Positions 7,664-17,801 are shown, counted from the stretch's first letter. The stretch is DNA of 64,000 nt from Pyxidicoccus sp. MSG2 (GCF_026626705.1 NZ_JAPNKC010000001.1:434001-498000), one strand, 5' to 3'. Notes: generated from the sequence alone by a model not told the origin. A program made the numbers and translations.

Positions 7664-9250
7664 ATGACTCCGTCCACTTCACGCTCGGACGAGACCGCCC
7701 GGGGTGGGTCGTTCGACGCCATCTGCATCGGCTCGGGCATCAGCTCCCTCGGCACCGCGGCGCTGCTGGCGCGGCACGGCAGGAAGGTGCTCGTGCTGGA
7801 GCGTCACTCCATCGCTGGAGGGATGACCCATACCTTCCACCGCAAGGGCTACGAGTGGGATGTCGGGCTGCACTACCTGGGCAAGCTGCACGACCCGGCC
7901 GCGCCGCTGCGCCGCGTCTTCGACTACGTCACCGACGGCGCGCTCGCCTGGGCGCGCATGGACCGCGTGCATGACCGGCTCGTCTTCGACGACCGGAGCT
8001 ACGACTGCGTCGCGGGAGCGGAAGCCTTCCAGGAGGAGCTGGTCCGCGCCTTCCCGGCGGAGCGCAAGGCCATCGCGACGTACGTCTCGCTGCTGCGGGA
8101 CGTGGAGCGCGCGTCGCAGCGATACTTCCTCCAGCACGTGCTGCCCACGTGGCTGACACCGCTCACCCAGCCCCTGCTCGGCGGGCCCTTTCGCCGCCAC
8201 GCGAACCGCTCGACGCGGGACGTGCTGCGCTCGCTCACGTCGGACGCGCGGCTGCTGGGCGTGCTCACGGGACAGTGGGGCAACTACGCCCTTCCCCCCG
8301 CGGACAGCAGCTTCGCCATGCACGCGCTCATGGCCGAGTACTACCTGGAAGGCGGCTGCTACCCGGTGGGCGGTCCCGGCGCCATCCTGAGAAGCATCGC
8401 TCCGGTCATCACCCGCGCGGGTGGCGCGATTCGCACCCGGGCGGAGGTGCGGGAGATTCTCGTGCGGGATGGCCGGGCCCTGGGCGTGCGGCTGAGCAAC
8501 GGCGAGGAGCTGCTGGCCCGACACGTCATCAGCGGCGCGGGTGCGGCCCTGACGCTGGGCTCGCTGCTGCCGGAGCCCTGGCGCCCCGCCGAGGCCCTCG
8601 AGGCGCTGCGCCGGCTTCCCCCGTCGACAGGACACCTCGGACTCTACCTGGGCATCCGCGGCGCACCGGACGAAGTGCGCCTTCCCGCGACCAATGTGTG
8701 GGTCCACGCAGGCTATGACCATGACGCGAACGTGCGCGCGTCTCGCGGCGGCCCCTCGGCCCCCTTCCCGTTCACCTTCCTGGGGTCCAGCTCCGCGAGA
8801 GACCCCACCTGGGCGCAGCGGCACCCGGGCCGCTCCACCCTCACCGCCTTGTGTTCCGCCCCCTATGACTGGTTCGCCCGCTGGGAGGACACCCTGTGGC
8901 GTCGACGAGGGGCCGGGTATGACGCCTTCAAGGCGCAGCTCACGGAGCGACTGCTCGCCGTCGTCCTCCAACAGTTCCCCCAGCTCCGAGGGCGCGTGGA
9001 GTACCAGGAGCTGTCCACGCCGCTCAGCACGGTCCACTTCGCCAACCGCCCCCACGGCGCCGCGTATGGCCTGGAGCACAGCCCGGAGCGCTTCCGCCAA
9101 CGCTGGCTTCGCCCCAGGCTCCCCGTTCGCAACCTGCTCCTCGTGGGACAGGACACCGTCTCCGTGGGCGTCGGCGCGTCCCTCATGTCCGGCGTGCTCG
9201 CCGCGACCATCCTCCTGAAGCGAAACGTCCTCGGCGACATCCTCCGCTAG
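7664..9250 (+). CDS. FAD-dependent oxidoreductase, CrtISO / retinol-saturase-like
   Basis: 528 aa. An N-terminal dinucleotide-binding motif (DAICIGSGISSLGTAALLA, residues about 17-35) is followed by LERHSIAGGMTHTF and DVGLHYLG. This pattern is seen in carotenoid isomerases, phytoene-desaturase-like enzymes and all-trans-retinol 13,14-reductases. The C-terminal FAD motif is at about 495-520 (LLVGQDTVSVGVGASLMSG). Such enzymes isomerise, saturate or desaturate conjugated polyenes. It lies 12 nt after the desaturase and 100 nt before the PKS. No other carotenoid genes (phytoene synthase, cyclase) are nearby, so a polyene made by the PKS is a more economical substrate than a carotenoid. That is inference. 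Confidence 0.85.
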   Translation: MTPSTSRSDETARGGSFDAICIGSGISSLGTAALLARHGRKVLVLERHSIAGGMTHTFHRKGYEWDVGLHYLGKLHDPAAPLRRVFDYVTDGALAWARMDRVHDRLVFDDRSYDCVAGAEAFQEELVRAFPAERKAIATYVSLLRDVERASQRYFLQHVLPTWLTPLTQPLLGGPFRRHANRSTRDVLRSLTSDARLLGVLTGQWGNYALPPADSSFAMHALMAEYYLEGGCYPVGGPGAILRSIAPVITRAGGAIRTRAEVREILVRDGRALGVRLSNGEELLARHVISGAGAALTLGSLLPEPWRPAEALEALRRLPPSTGHLGLYLGIRGAPDEVRLPATNVWVHAGYDHDANVRASRGGPSAPFPFTFLGSSSARDPTWAQRHPGRSTLTALCSAPYDWFARWEDTLWRRRGAGYDAFKAQLTERLLAVVLQQFPQLRGRVEYQELSTPLSTVHFANRPHGAAYGLEHSPERFRQRWLRPRLPVRNLLLVGQDTVSVGVGASLMSGVLAATILLKRNVLGDILR

Positions 9251-9350
9251 TCCCTCTCACCGCGACTGCCTCCTCAGCGGCGCCCGTCTCGCGGGCCCCG
9301 GATGTCCCGGCTCATGCCCGGACGCCGCTGTCTGCTCGAAAGGATTCACC

Positions 9351-12300
9351 ATGAAGCCCTCCCTGCGATTGCTCCAGACCCTCCTGCGCGGACAGGCGCG
9401 TGGACGCATCACCCCGCTGGAGGAAGGCGTCACGCGCTGGCGCGTCCTCCCCACGGACCTGGACCTCTTCGGCCACATGAACAACAGCCGCTACCTGGCG
9501 ATGATGGACCTGGGCCGCGTGGACCTCCTCGTGCGCGCGGGGCTCCTGCCCGCCATGCTGCGCAACCGGTGGGTCGTTCCCGTCGGTGAGACGGCGCTCC
9601 AGTTCCGGGGCTCGCTCCGGCTGTTCGAACAGTACGAGCTGGGCACCCGGCTCGCCGCCTGGGACGAGCACTGGCTCTACTTCGAGCAGCAGTTCCGCCG
9701 CCCCTCGGAGCCCGACCGCCCGGTCGCGACCGGCCTCGTGCGCGCCGTCTTCCGCGACACCCACGGCACCGTGGCCCCGCACCGCATCCTCCAGCAGGCG
9801 CTGGGCCGCGAGGTCCGCTCACCCGAGCCCTCCGAGGCCCTCCGCCGTCACTTCGGCCTCGACCGCGCCCCAACGGCCAGACAGGGCGAGGACGGCCCCC
9901 GGGAGCCGCTGGCCATCGTCGGCATCGGCTGCCGTCTTCCCGGCGGCATCGAAGACACGGAGGACTTCTGGAAGGTGTTGATGGAGGGGCGCGAGTGCAT
10001 CGTCGACATTCCCGAGGAGCGCTGGGACCCGAAGAAGTTCCACGATGCGTCAGGACGTGCTCCGGGACGCACCCATGTGCAGCGCGCGGGCCTGCTCCAG
10101 CAGGACCTGCGTGAGTTCGAGCCCGGCTTCTTCGGCATCACCCCACGCGAGGCCGCCGCCCTGGACCCGCAGCAGCGGTTGATGCTGGAGGTGTCCTGGG
10201 AAGCGATGGAAGACGCGGGGGTGCCCCCGAGCTCGCTGGCGGGCAGCCGCACAGGCGTCTTCGTCGGCGGCTTCATGATGGACAACCTCATCCTGCACGC
10301 CAGTCCGGACAACCGCGAGCAGCTCGATACCCACTCCGCGACGGCGAGCACGCTGACGATGCTCTCCAACCGGCTGTCGTACTTCTATGACCTGCGCGGC
10401 CCCAGCGTCTCCATGGACACGGCCTGCTCGTCCTCGCTCGTGGCGCTGCATATGGCCTGTCAGAGCCTGTGGTCGAAGGAGAGCGAGGCCGCGCTCGTCG
10501 GCGGGGTGAATGTCCTCCTGCTGCCGGAGACGCAGGTCACCATGTCCAAGGGACGCTTCCTGTCGCCTCGCGGGCGCTGCCATGCCTTCAGCGACCAGGC
10601 GGACGGGTACGTGCGCGCGGAGGGCGCGGCCATGCTCGTCATCAAGCCGCTGTCCGCCGCGCTTCGAGACGGCAATCGCATCCACTCCCTCATCCTCGGC
10701 ACGGCCGTCAATCAGGACGGACGCACGCCGGGCATCACCGTGCCCAATGCGGAGGCGCAGGTGGCGGTGATGCGGGAGGCCTATGCGAAGGCGGGTGTGG
10801 ACCCGCTGCGCGTGGCGTACGTCGAGGCCCACGGCACGGGCACCCCCGTGGGAGACCCCATCGAGGCCCGCGCCATCGGAACGGTGACGGGCGTCGGCCG
10901 GGGCGAGCGGGAGCGGTGCCGGATGGGCTCCGTCAAGACGAACCTGGGCCACCTCGAAGCAGCGGCGGGGGTGACAGGTGTCATCAAGGCGGCGCTCGTC
11001 CTCAAGCACGGCACCGTCCCGCCCCACCTCCACCTGGAGAAGGTCAATCCACAGATTCCGCTCGACGCCCTGGGCCTGCACATTCCCACCCGGCCGGAGC
11101 CGCTGCCCCGAGGCGCGGGCCCGCTCCTCGCGGGTGTGAACTCCTTCGGCTACGGCGGCACCAATGCCCACGTGGTCCTCGCGGAGCCACCGCGCCCTCC
11201 GTCCATCGAGACGCATCCGCGCATCGAAGGGCGGCCCCATCTGCTCCCCCTGGGCGCGAAGTCCCCCGAGGCGCTGGCGGCACTCGCGGGACGCTACGCG
11301 GACTGGCTGGACGCGGGCCGGAGCAGCCCCGATGCGCTCTGCCGCGACGCGGCCGTCCACCGCTCCCATCCACGCCACCGGCTGTCGGTGCGCGGCACGA
11401 GCCGGGAGGCGCTGGCGACGTCGCTGCGGGCCTTCGCGACCGGTCAGCGGGACGTGGCCGGCCTGGACTTCGTGGCGGAGCCTCCCGAGGCTCGCAAGCT
11501 CCTCTTCGTCTACACGGGAATGGGGCCGCAGTGGTGGGCCATGGGCCGGCAGTTGCTGGCCACGGAGCCCGTCTTCCGCGACGCCGTCGAGGAGTGTGAC
11601 GCCCTCTTCCGCGAGCTCACCGGAGGGTCCATTGCCGAGGAGCTGAAGCGGGACGCGACGTCGTCGCGCATCACCCGGACGGAAATCGCCCAGCCCGCCA
11701 ACGCCGTGTTGCAGGTGGCGCTCACGCGGCTGTGGGCGTCATGGGGCATCGTGCCCGACGCCGTGGTGGGGCACAGCATCGGCGAGGTCGGCGCGGCCTG
11801 GGCTTCGGGAGCGCTCGACCTGCGCGACACGCTGCTCACGGCCTTCCACCGCAGCCGCCTCCAGCAGCGCATCGCGGGCCAGGGCGGCATGCTGGCCGTG
11901 GGCCTGGGACCGGACGAGGCGCTCGAATGGGTGGCGCGACATGGCCCGGGCATCGCCGTGGCGGCCGTCAACAGCGAGCGCTCCGTCACGCTCGCGGGGG
12001 AGCGCGCGCCGTTGGAGCGCGTGGCCACGGAGCTCGCGTCCGCCGGTCGCTTCCACCGCTTCCTCCAGGTGGAGGTGCCGTACCACAGCCCGTTGATGGA
12101 CCCGCTCCGGGGGGAGTTGCTCACGTCCCTGGCGCCGCTGCGTCCACGGGCGCCACGAATCCCCATCTACTCCACCGTGTCGGGACGCCTCATGTCCGAC
12201 TCCGAGCGGCATGACGCGGCGTACTGGTGGAACAACGTCCGGGGCTCGGTGCGATTCGCCGATGCGCTCCGTCAGGCCGTGGCGGATGGGCATGGAACGT

Positions 12301-15300
12301 TCGTCGAGGTCGGCCCGCATCCGGTGCTGGCGTCGTCCATCCGCGACGTGGTGGGCGCGGCCGGGACTCGTGGCGAGGTCCTCGCCTCGCTCGTGCGGGA
12401 GACCTCGGAGCAGGAGACGATGACCACTGCGCTCGGGAAGCTCCATGCCCTGGGCCTGACACCTTCCTGGCAGGGCTACTTCGGCACGGGGACCTACCAG
12501 GGTGCTCCGCGCACGCCCTGGCAGCGCAAGTCGTATTGGGAGGAGAGCCACCGCTCCCTGCGACGACGCCGCGCCTTCGCGGGACACCCGTTGCTGGTGG
12601 ACGCGGAGCCGGGTCCGTCCCCGACGTGGACGGCGGAGCTGAGCCTCGCGGCCCTGCCGTTCCTCTCGGACCATCACGTGGCGGGAAGCCTCCTCTTCCC
12701 CGGCGCGGGACATGTCGAGCTGGCCCTGGCCGCCCGGCATGCGCTCACGGGAGACGCGCGGTGCTGCATCGAAGAGCTGGAGCTGATGTCCGCAATCGTC
12801 CTCCGAGAGGACACGAACGTCCGCGTGCGCGTCGGGTTCAACGCGGAAACAGCAGCCTTCCAGGTCCAGCAACAGGACGAGGAGCGGACCCCCGTGGTCC
12901 GGGCCCGGGGCAAGCTCTTCTCCGCCGGTCGGGTCGAGCGCACGGTGGACCTCGCCATGCTCCAGGCACGGCTGTCGGACGAGGTCGAGGTGGCGGCCCT
13001 CTATGCCTCACTGGAGCAGCGGGGACTGCGCTACGGCCCGGCCTTCCGCGCAGTGACGGCGCTGCATCGCGCCCCCGGTGAGGTACTGGCCCGGCTGGCC
13101 CTGCCCACGGCGGTGGAGGAGCAGGGCTACCACCTGCATCCCGTGCTGCTCGATGCCGCGTTCCACAGCCTCCTCGCCTCTGCGCCCGACGACGCGCGAC
13201 ACGACATCGTCCCCGTGGGAATCGACCGCATCCAGGTGCTGGGGCTCCCAGGCCGGACGCTCCTCGCGCACGGGCGGCTGTGCTCCTCACGCCCCGGCAT
13301 GGTGCGCGGCGACCTCACCCTCGTGCGTGAGGATGGCGGCGTCGTGGCCGAAATCACGGGCTTCACGGCCCGGCTCCTCCCGCGCGCCCAGACGGACGAC
13401 GCCGCCCTCCTGGAGCGCGCGGTGTATCTGCGGCAGTGGGAGCGCTTCGAGCCCTCCGAGCCCGACGCCGAGGAGGCCACGTGGGTCGTCCTCGGAGGCC
13501 CCACGCCCGAGCCCCGTCCGCGCGCCTGGCACCACGTCACCAGCACCGTGGCGTTGATGTCCCTGCTCGACGGGCTGCCCATGGAAGCCCCGGTAAGGCT
13601 CGTGGACCTGCGCCAGGCGGAGCACGCGCGGGAAAGCCAGACGCCGGTGGAGCACGGCGCGGAGGCGGCGGAGGCCCTGCTGCGGCTCGTCCAGGCCCTG
13701 CGCCCCGGTCGCGTCGGCCGCTACTTCCTCGTCACCACGCGCGCCGAAGCCGTGGCTTCACCGTCGGAGACACCCGCGCTCATGCTCGCGCCGCTGTTGG
13801 GGCTGGCCCGTACGGCGATGACCGAGCGACCCGACCTGCGCCTCACGCTCGTGGACCTCGACACGGTGCCCACGAACATGGAGACCTTGCTGACACGACT
13901 GCGTGTTTTGGGAGCGGAGCAGGAGGTCGCCGACCGCGGGGGACTGCTCCACGCCGCGCGGCTCACGCGAGGCACACTGGCCCCGCCCCAGGCTGTCGCC
14001 GAGGCACCACCGCTGGAGTCCGTTCCCGAGGGCATGGGCCATGAACTGGTGCAGGGAGAGGCCGGGAGGCTCGACACGCTGGGCTTCGTGGCGCGTGCAC
14101 GACGCTCGCCAGGGCCCGGCGAGGTGGAGATTGAAGTGGAGTCCACCGCCCTGGGCTTCAAGGACGTCATGAAGGCGCTGGGGTTGCTCTCCGACCGGGT
14201 GAAGCAGAACACCTATATCGGTGACGCCATCGGCATGGAGGGCGCGGGCCGCATCAGCGCCGTGGGCCCGGGGGTGACCGGGTTCACGGTGGGAGACAGG
14301 GTCTACGGTGTCGCGCCGGGCTTCCTCGCGTCGCACGTCGTCCTGCCCGCGGGCCATGTGGTGAAGCTGCCCGCGCACCTCTCCTTCGAGCAGGGGGCCA
14401 ACCTCATCGTCTTCCTGACCGTGTACCACGCACTGGTACGGGTGGCGCGCCTGCGCCGGGGCGAGCGCGTGCTCATCCATGGGGCCACGGGCGGCGTGGG
14501 ACTCGCGGCCATCGAGGTGGCTCGCTGGTGCGGCGCGGAGGTCATCGCCACCGCCGGCAGCGAAGAGAAGCGTCAGTACCTGCGCGACCAGGGCCTCACG
14601 CACGTGAGCCACTCTCGCGACGTGAGCTTCGCCGAGGACGTCCAGGCCTGGACGGGGGGACGCGGCGTGGACGTGGTGCTCAGCTTCATGCCGGGCGAAA
14701 TCATGACGCGGAGCTTCTCCTGCCTCGCGCCCTTCGGCCGGTTCATCGAGCTGGGCAAGATGAGCTTCGAGCAGGATGAGCTGCTTCGCCTGCGGCCCTT
14801 CAACGAGAACCTGATGTACGCGGCCGTGGACTTCGACCGGCTCCTGGAGAGCCGCCCGGAGGAGGTGCGGGAGCTGTACCAGGAGGTGCTCCAGCGCTTC
14901 GAGGAAGGCAGCTTCCGTCCCCTGCCCTCCCGCGCCTGGCCCGCGAGTCAGGTGGAGGAAGCCTTCCGCACCCTGGCGCGTGGCAAGCACATCGGGAAGG
15001 TGTGCGTCACGCTGAAGGACCCGGCACTGCGCGTCCGCCGCACCGCCCGGCGCGAGCGCCTGTCCCCCGACGCCACCTATCTGGTGACGGGCGGCCTCGG
15101 TGGCTTCGGGTTGGAAGTGGCCCGGTGGCTCGTGGAGCAAGGCGCCCGGCATCTGGCGCTGGTGAGCCGCCGTGGGGCCCAATCCGAGGAGGCACGCGAG
15201 GCGCTCGCGGCCTGGAAGACGCGCGGGGTCCAGGTCCTGGCTCTCGCGGCGGACGTCGCACGACATGATGAGTTGGAGCGCGTCTTCACCCAGGTCCACC

Positions 15301-16178
15301 GCACGCTGCCGCCTCTGAAGGGGGTCTTCCATTGCGCCGTCGCACTGGATGACAAGCCTCTCGCCAGGCTGGACCGGACCTCACTCGACCGGGTGCTCGC
15401 GGCCAAGGCGCAAGGGGCCTGGAACCTCCACGTGCTGACCCGGGAGATGTCGCTCGACAGCTTCGTCCTCTTCTCCTCCATCTCCTCCCTCATCGGGAAC
15501 GCGGGCCAGGGCAGCTACGTCGCGGCCAACACGTTCCTGGACCAGCTCGCGGTGTACCGTCGTCGACTGGGGCTGCCGGCCACGGCCATCCAGTGGGGGG
15601 CGCTGGGAGAGGCCGGGCTCGTCGCGCGAAACGCGAGCGTGGCGCAGCACCTCGAACACCTGGGCCTGCGAGGGTTGTCCACCCGCGCGGCGCTCCAGGC
15701 ACTGGGGCGCGTCCTGGACTCCGCGCCCGAGCAGGTGGCCGTCGCCGACGTGGACTGGAGCCAGCTTGGAGCGGCCCTCGCGCCCTGGACCGGCGCTCGC
15801 CGGCTCGTCGCGCTGCTGGACGCTCCGGGGCAGCCGAAGCGCGCGGCGCGGGGGGAGGACTTCGTCGAGCGGGCCTTCGGGGGACTCGATGACGAAGCCC
15901 GCCGCGCGCTCATCACCCGGACGCTGACCCGGGTGGTGGCCCGGGTCATGCGCACGCAGGAGGGGGGCCTCAACACGGCCCAACCCCTGCGTGAGCTGGG
16001 CATGGACTCCATCATGGCCCTGGAGATCGTCACGGCCATCGAGGGCGAGCTGGGAGTGAAGCTGTCCTCGATGGAGGTGGTGAGCGGCCCGTCACTCCGG
16101 GAGCTCACCACCGTGGTGTTGGCGCACGTCCAGCGCTCGCGCCCCTCGGAGCCGCTCCCCGACCAGCGAGCGGCATGA
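9351..16178 (+). CDS. Reducing type I PKS with N-terminal hotdog thioesterase (TE-KS-AT-DH-ER-KR-ACP)
   Basis: 2275 aa, a complete single-module reducing synthase. Domains by rough residue: hotdog/4HBT-like 25-165 (DLDLFGHMNNSRYL); KS 184-612 with triad C359 (DTACSS), H494 (EAHGTGT) and H534 (GHLEAAAG); AT 715-1010 with S809 (GHSIGE); DH 1075-1340 with H1108 and D1268; a pseudo-KR-like linker about 1345-1560; ER 1562-1888 (GATGGVGLAA); KR 1908-2130 with S2043, Y2056, N2060; ACP with S2220 (GMDSIMALE). No methyltransferase and no C-terminal thioesterase is seen. One fully reducing set with an in-cis hotdog suggests iterative chain building and release of an acyl chain or fatty-acid-like polyketide. 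The start follows AAAGGATTCACC. The AT extender preference cannot be read safely (VPYHSP at the usual HAFH position). Confidence 0.93.
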   Translation: MKPSLRLLQTLLRGQARGRITPLEEGVTRWRVLPTDLDLFGHMNNSRYLAMMDLGRVDLLVRAGLLPAMLRNRWVVPVGETALQFRGSLRLFEQYELGTRLAAWDEHWLYFEQQFRRPSEPDRPVATGLVRAVFRDTHGTVAPHRILQQALGREVRSPEPSEALRRHFGLDRAPTARQGEDGPREPLAIVGIGCRLPGGIEDTEDFWKVLMEGRECIVDIPEERWDPKKFHDASGRAPGRTHVQRAGLLQQDLREFEPGFFGITPREAAALDPQQRLMLEVSWEAMEDAGVPPSSLAGSRTGVFVGGFMMDNLILHASPDNREQLDTHSATASTLTMLSNRLSYFYDLRGPSVSMDTACSSSLVALHMACQSLWSKESEAALVGGVNVLLLPETQVTMSKGRFLSPRGRCHAFSDQADGYVRAEGAAMLVIKPLSAALRDGNRIHSLILGTAVNQDGRTPGITVPNAEAQVAVMREAYAKAGVDPLRVAYVEAHGTGTPVGDPIEARAIGTVTGVGRGERERCRMGSVKTNLGHLEAAAGVTGVIKAALVLKHGTVPPHLHLEKVNPQIPLDALGLHIPTRPEPLPRGAGPLLAGVNSFGYGGTNAHVVLAEPPRPPSIETHPRIEGRPHLLPLGAKSPEALAALAGRYADWLDAGRSSPDALCRDAAVHRSHPRHRLSVRGTSREALATSLRAFATGQRDVAGLDFVAEPPEARKLLFVYTGMGPQWWAMGRQLLATEPVFRDAVEECDALFRELTGGSIAEELKRDATSSRITRTEIAQPANAVLQVALTRLWASWGIVPDAVVGHSIGEVGAAWASGALDLRDTLLTAFHRSRLQQRIAGQGGMLAVGLGPDEALEWVARHGPGIAVAAVNSERSVTLAGERAPLERVATELASAGRFHRFLQVEVPYHSPLMDPLRGELLTSLAPLRPRAPRIPIYSTVSGRLMSDSERHDAAYWWNNVRGSVRFADALRQAVADGHGTFVEVGPHPVLASSIRDVVGAAGTRGEVLASLVRETSEQETMTTALGKLHALGLTPSWQGYFGTGTYQGAPRTPWQRKSYWEESHRSLRRRRAFAGHPLLVDAEPGPSPTWTAELSLAALPFLSDHHVAGSLLFPGAGHVELALAARHALTGDARCCIEELELMSAIVLREDTNVRVRVGFNAETAAFQVQQQDEERTPVVRARGKLFSAGRVERTVDLAMLQARLSDEVEVAALYASLEQRGLRYGPAFRAVTALHRAPGEVLARLALPTAVEEQGYHLHPVLLDAAFHSLLASAPDDARHDIVPVGIDRIQVLGLPGRTLLAHGRLCSSRPGMVRGDLTLVREDGGVVAEITGFTARLLPRAQTDDAALLERAVYLRQWERFEPSEPDAEEATWVVLGGPTPEPRPRAWHHVTSTVALMSLLDGLPMEAPVRLVDLRQAEHARESQTPVEHGAEAAEALLRLVQALRPGRVGRYFLVTTRAEAVASPSETPALMLAPLLGLARTAMTERPDLRLTLVDLDTVPTNMETLLTRLRVLGAEQEVADRGGLLHAARLTRGTLAPPQAVAEAPPLESVPEGMGHELVQGEAGRLDTLGFVARARRSPGPGEVEIEVESTALGFKDVMKALGLLSDRVKQNTYIGDAIGMEGAGRISAVGPGVTGFTVGDRVYGVAPGFLASHVVLPAGHVVKLPAHLSFEQGANLIVFLTVYHALVRVARLRRGERVLIHGATGGVGLAAIEVARWCGAEVIATAGSEEKRQYLRDQGLTHVSHSRDVSFAEDVQAWTGGRGVDVVLSFMPGEIMTRSFSCLAPFGRFIELGKMSFEQDELLRLRPFNENLMYAAVDFDRLLESRPEEVRELYQEVLQRFEEGSFRPLPSRAWPASQVEEAFRTLARGKHIGKVCVTLKDPALRVRRTARRERLSPDATYLVTGGLGGFGLEVARWLVEQGARHLALVSRRGAQSEEAREALAAWKTRGVQVLALAADVARHDELERVFTQVHRTLPPLKGVFHCAVALDDKPLARLDRTSLDRVLAAKAQGAWNLHVLTREMSLDSFVLFSSISSLIGNAGQGSYVAANTFLDQLAVYRRRLGLPATAIQWGALGEAGLVARNASVAQHLEHLGLRGLSTRAALQALGRVLDSAPEQVAVADVDWSQLGAALAPWTGARRLVALLDAPGQPKRAARGEDFVERAFGGLDDEARRALITRTLTRVVARVMRTQEGGLNTAQPLRELGMDSIMALEIVTAIEGELGVKLSSMEVVSGPSLRELTTVVLAHVQRSRPSEPLPDQRAA

Positions 16179-16226
16179 CACCCCTTGGCGAGCGGCGCTT
16201 GTGCGAGGGGCGAAGCAGCCGGGGAC

Positions 16227-16775
16227 CTACTTCGCCCGGTGCTGTACGACGGGGAAGTCAATCTCTGTCTTCGCCACCTCGTTCACGTAGTTGGTGAGCG
16301 TGTTGAGCGCCACGTGCAGGACGATTTCGATCACCTGCCCATCGCTGTAGCCCGCGGCCTTGACCGCCTGCACGTCCGCGTCGGTGACGTGGCCGCGCTC
16401 GCGGGTGACCTTGGAGGCGAAGCGCACGGCGGCGGCGGCCATCGCGTCCATCGAGCCGCCCTCACGATTCGCCGCCAGCTCCGCGTCATCCAGCTTCGCC
16501 AGGTTCTTGCCCAGGTAGGTGTGCGCGGAGAGGCAGTAGTCGCAGCCGTTGATCTCCGCGACCGCCATCGCGATGCGCTCGCGGGTGCGGGCATCGAGCT
16601 GGCCCTTTCCGAGCGCCCCATTGAGTCCAAGGTAGCCCTCGAGGGCGGCGGGGCTGTTCGCGACGACGCGGAACAGGTTGGGCGCGACGCCAAGCTGCTT
16701 CTTGACCGCCTCGAGCAGGGGCCGAGCCGCGGCGGGGGACGCTTCGATGGAGGCCGGAGTAGGGATGCGCGACAT
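16227..16775 (-). CDS. AhpD / carboxymuconolactone decarboxylase-family protein
   Basis: 182 aa. The AhpD-type redox motif is present at C78-x-x-C81 with H85 (NGCDYCLSAH), within an all-helical CMD fold. Members act as alkylhydroperoxidases or as unannotated thiol peroxidases, and are cytosolic. The ATG at 16773-16775 (complement) is chosen because AAAGGAAG lies just upstream and the protein begins MSRIPTP, as is usual for this family. The longer frame adds an unlikely extension. It is divergent from a LysR regulator 125 nt away, the normal arrangement for a peroxidase under LysR control. It converges on the PKS end, 48 nt away. Confidence 0.85.
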   Translation of the reverse strand: MSRIPTPASIEASPAAARPLLEAVKKQLGVAPNLFRVVANSPAALEGYLGLNGALGKGQLDARTRERIAMAVAEINGCDYCLSAHTYLGKNLAKLDDAELAANREGGSMDAMAAAAVRFASKVTRERGHVTDADVQAVKAAGYSDGQVIEIVLHVALNTLTNYVNEVAKTEIDFPVVQHRAK

Positions 16776-16900
16776 GGGGAGCTTCCTTTCGGGTAGGTGG
16801 CGGAGCCTTTCGTCCGCCGCCCCAACAACGTGTCCCTGTTCGAGCGCTGCAACAATCCTGCTCCTTGACACTTCACTATTTCATCTTTTGCAATAATGAC
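16776..16900. promoter_or_regulatory. Divergent promoter region of AhpD-like and LysR genes
   Basis: 125 bases. Bases 16865-16900 are strikingly AT-rich for this genome and include TTGACA at 16865-16870 and AATAAT at 16892-16897. Their 21-nt spacing is too long for a standard sigma-70 pair, so they may serve separate promoters or a LysR-type T-N11-A site. This is the expected target of the LysR protein; the exact site is not resolved. Confidence 0.4.
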
Positions 16901-17800
16901 ATGGACCGTCTTGATGCCATGTCCGCCTTCGTGGCGGTCGCCGAACATCGTGGCTTTGCGCACGCCGCGCGCAGCCTGGGGCTGTCACCCTCGGCCGTCA
17001 CCCGGCTCGTCGCCGCGCTGGAGGAGCGACTGTCCATCCGCCTGCTCCAGCGCACGACGCGTTCGGTGACGTTGACCGATGCGGGCGCCCGCTATCTGGA
17101 ACGCGCCCGCCGCATCCTGGCGGAGGTCGAAGAGGCGGAGGACGCGGCTCAGGAAGAACGAACCGTCCCGCAGGGCCGCTTCGTGCTCACGGCACCGGAC
17201 CTCTTCGGCCGGCTCCACGTCGCTCCACTCATGAGCACGTTCTTGTCACGCCATCCGGCCGTCACGGGTGAGTTGCTCCTGTCGGACCGCACGGTGAACC
17301 TGGTCGAAGAGGGCGTGGACGCGGCGGTTCGGATTGGCGTGCTCGCCGACTCGAGTCTCTTTGCCCGCAGGGTCGGGGAGACCCGACGCGTCGTCGTTGC
17401 TTCGCCGGAATACCTTGCTCAGCACAAGAAGCCCCAGGTGCCCGGTGACGTCGCATCACACGACGTCATCCAGTTCACCGCGCTCAATCCCACACCCGAG
17501 TGGCGCTTTTCTCGTGACGGTCGCTCGAGCCACGTCTCATTCACTCCCACCTTCGTGACGAACAGCGCCGAGGCGGCGCTCGGTCACGTGGAGCGCGGTC
17601 ACGGACTGGCGATGCTGCTCGCGTATCAGGTCGCCGAGTCCGTACGAGCGGGACGGCTCAAGGTGGTCCTCTCGAAGTTCGAGCCGCCGCCCCTGCCCAT
17701 CCACCTCGTCTATCCGACCACCCGGTTGCTCTCCGCCAAGGTCCGGGCCTTCGTCGACCTGGCCGTGGCGACGTGCAACTGGCACTTCGTCGCTCTCTGA
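16901..17800 (+). CDS. LysR-family transcriptional regulator
   Basis: 299 aa. The N-terminal winged helix-turn-helix occupies residues about 1-60 (MDRLDAMSAFVAVAEHRGF, then SLGLSPSAVTRLVAALEERL and RTTRSVTLTDAG). The rest is a substrate-binding-like effector domain (RFVLTAPDLFGRLHVAPL, VEEGVDAAVRIGVL). Sequence and length fit the large LysR subgroup that often controls a divergent oxidoreductase. The ATG at 16901 is used rather than the earlier in-frame start because MDRLDAM is the usual N-terminus of this subgroup. The divergent AhpD-like gene is the likely target, with a redox-active inducer plausible (inference). Confidence 0.92.
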   Translation: MDRLDAMSAFVAVAEHRGFAHAARSLGLSPSAVTRLVAALEERLSIRLLQRTTRSVTLTDAGARYLERARRILAEVEEAEDAAQEERTVPQGRFVLTAPDLFGRLHVAPLMSTFLSRHPAVTGELLLSDRTVNLVEEGVDAAVRIGVLADSSLFARRVGETRRVVVASPEYLAQHKKPQVPGDVASHDVIQFTALNPTPEWRFSRDGRSSHVSFTPTFVTNSAEAALGHVERGHGLAMLLAYQVAESVRAGRLKVVLSKFEPPPLPIHLVYPTTRLLSAKVRAFVDLAVATCNWHFVAL

Positions 17801-17801
17801 C

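Noticed and set aside
7664..9250. Carotenoid gene cluster member
   Set aside because: No phytoene synthase, cyclase or other Crt genes are present; the context is a PKS and a desaturase.
16179..16226. Terminator between PKS and AhpD-like gene (CCCCT...AGGGG)
   Set aside because: Only about 5 bp with a long loop and no T-run; too weak to list.
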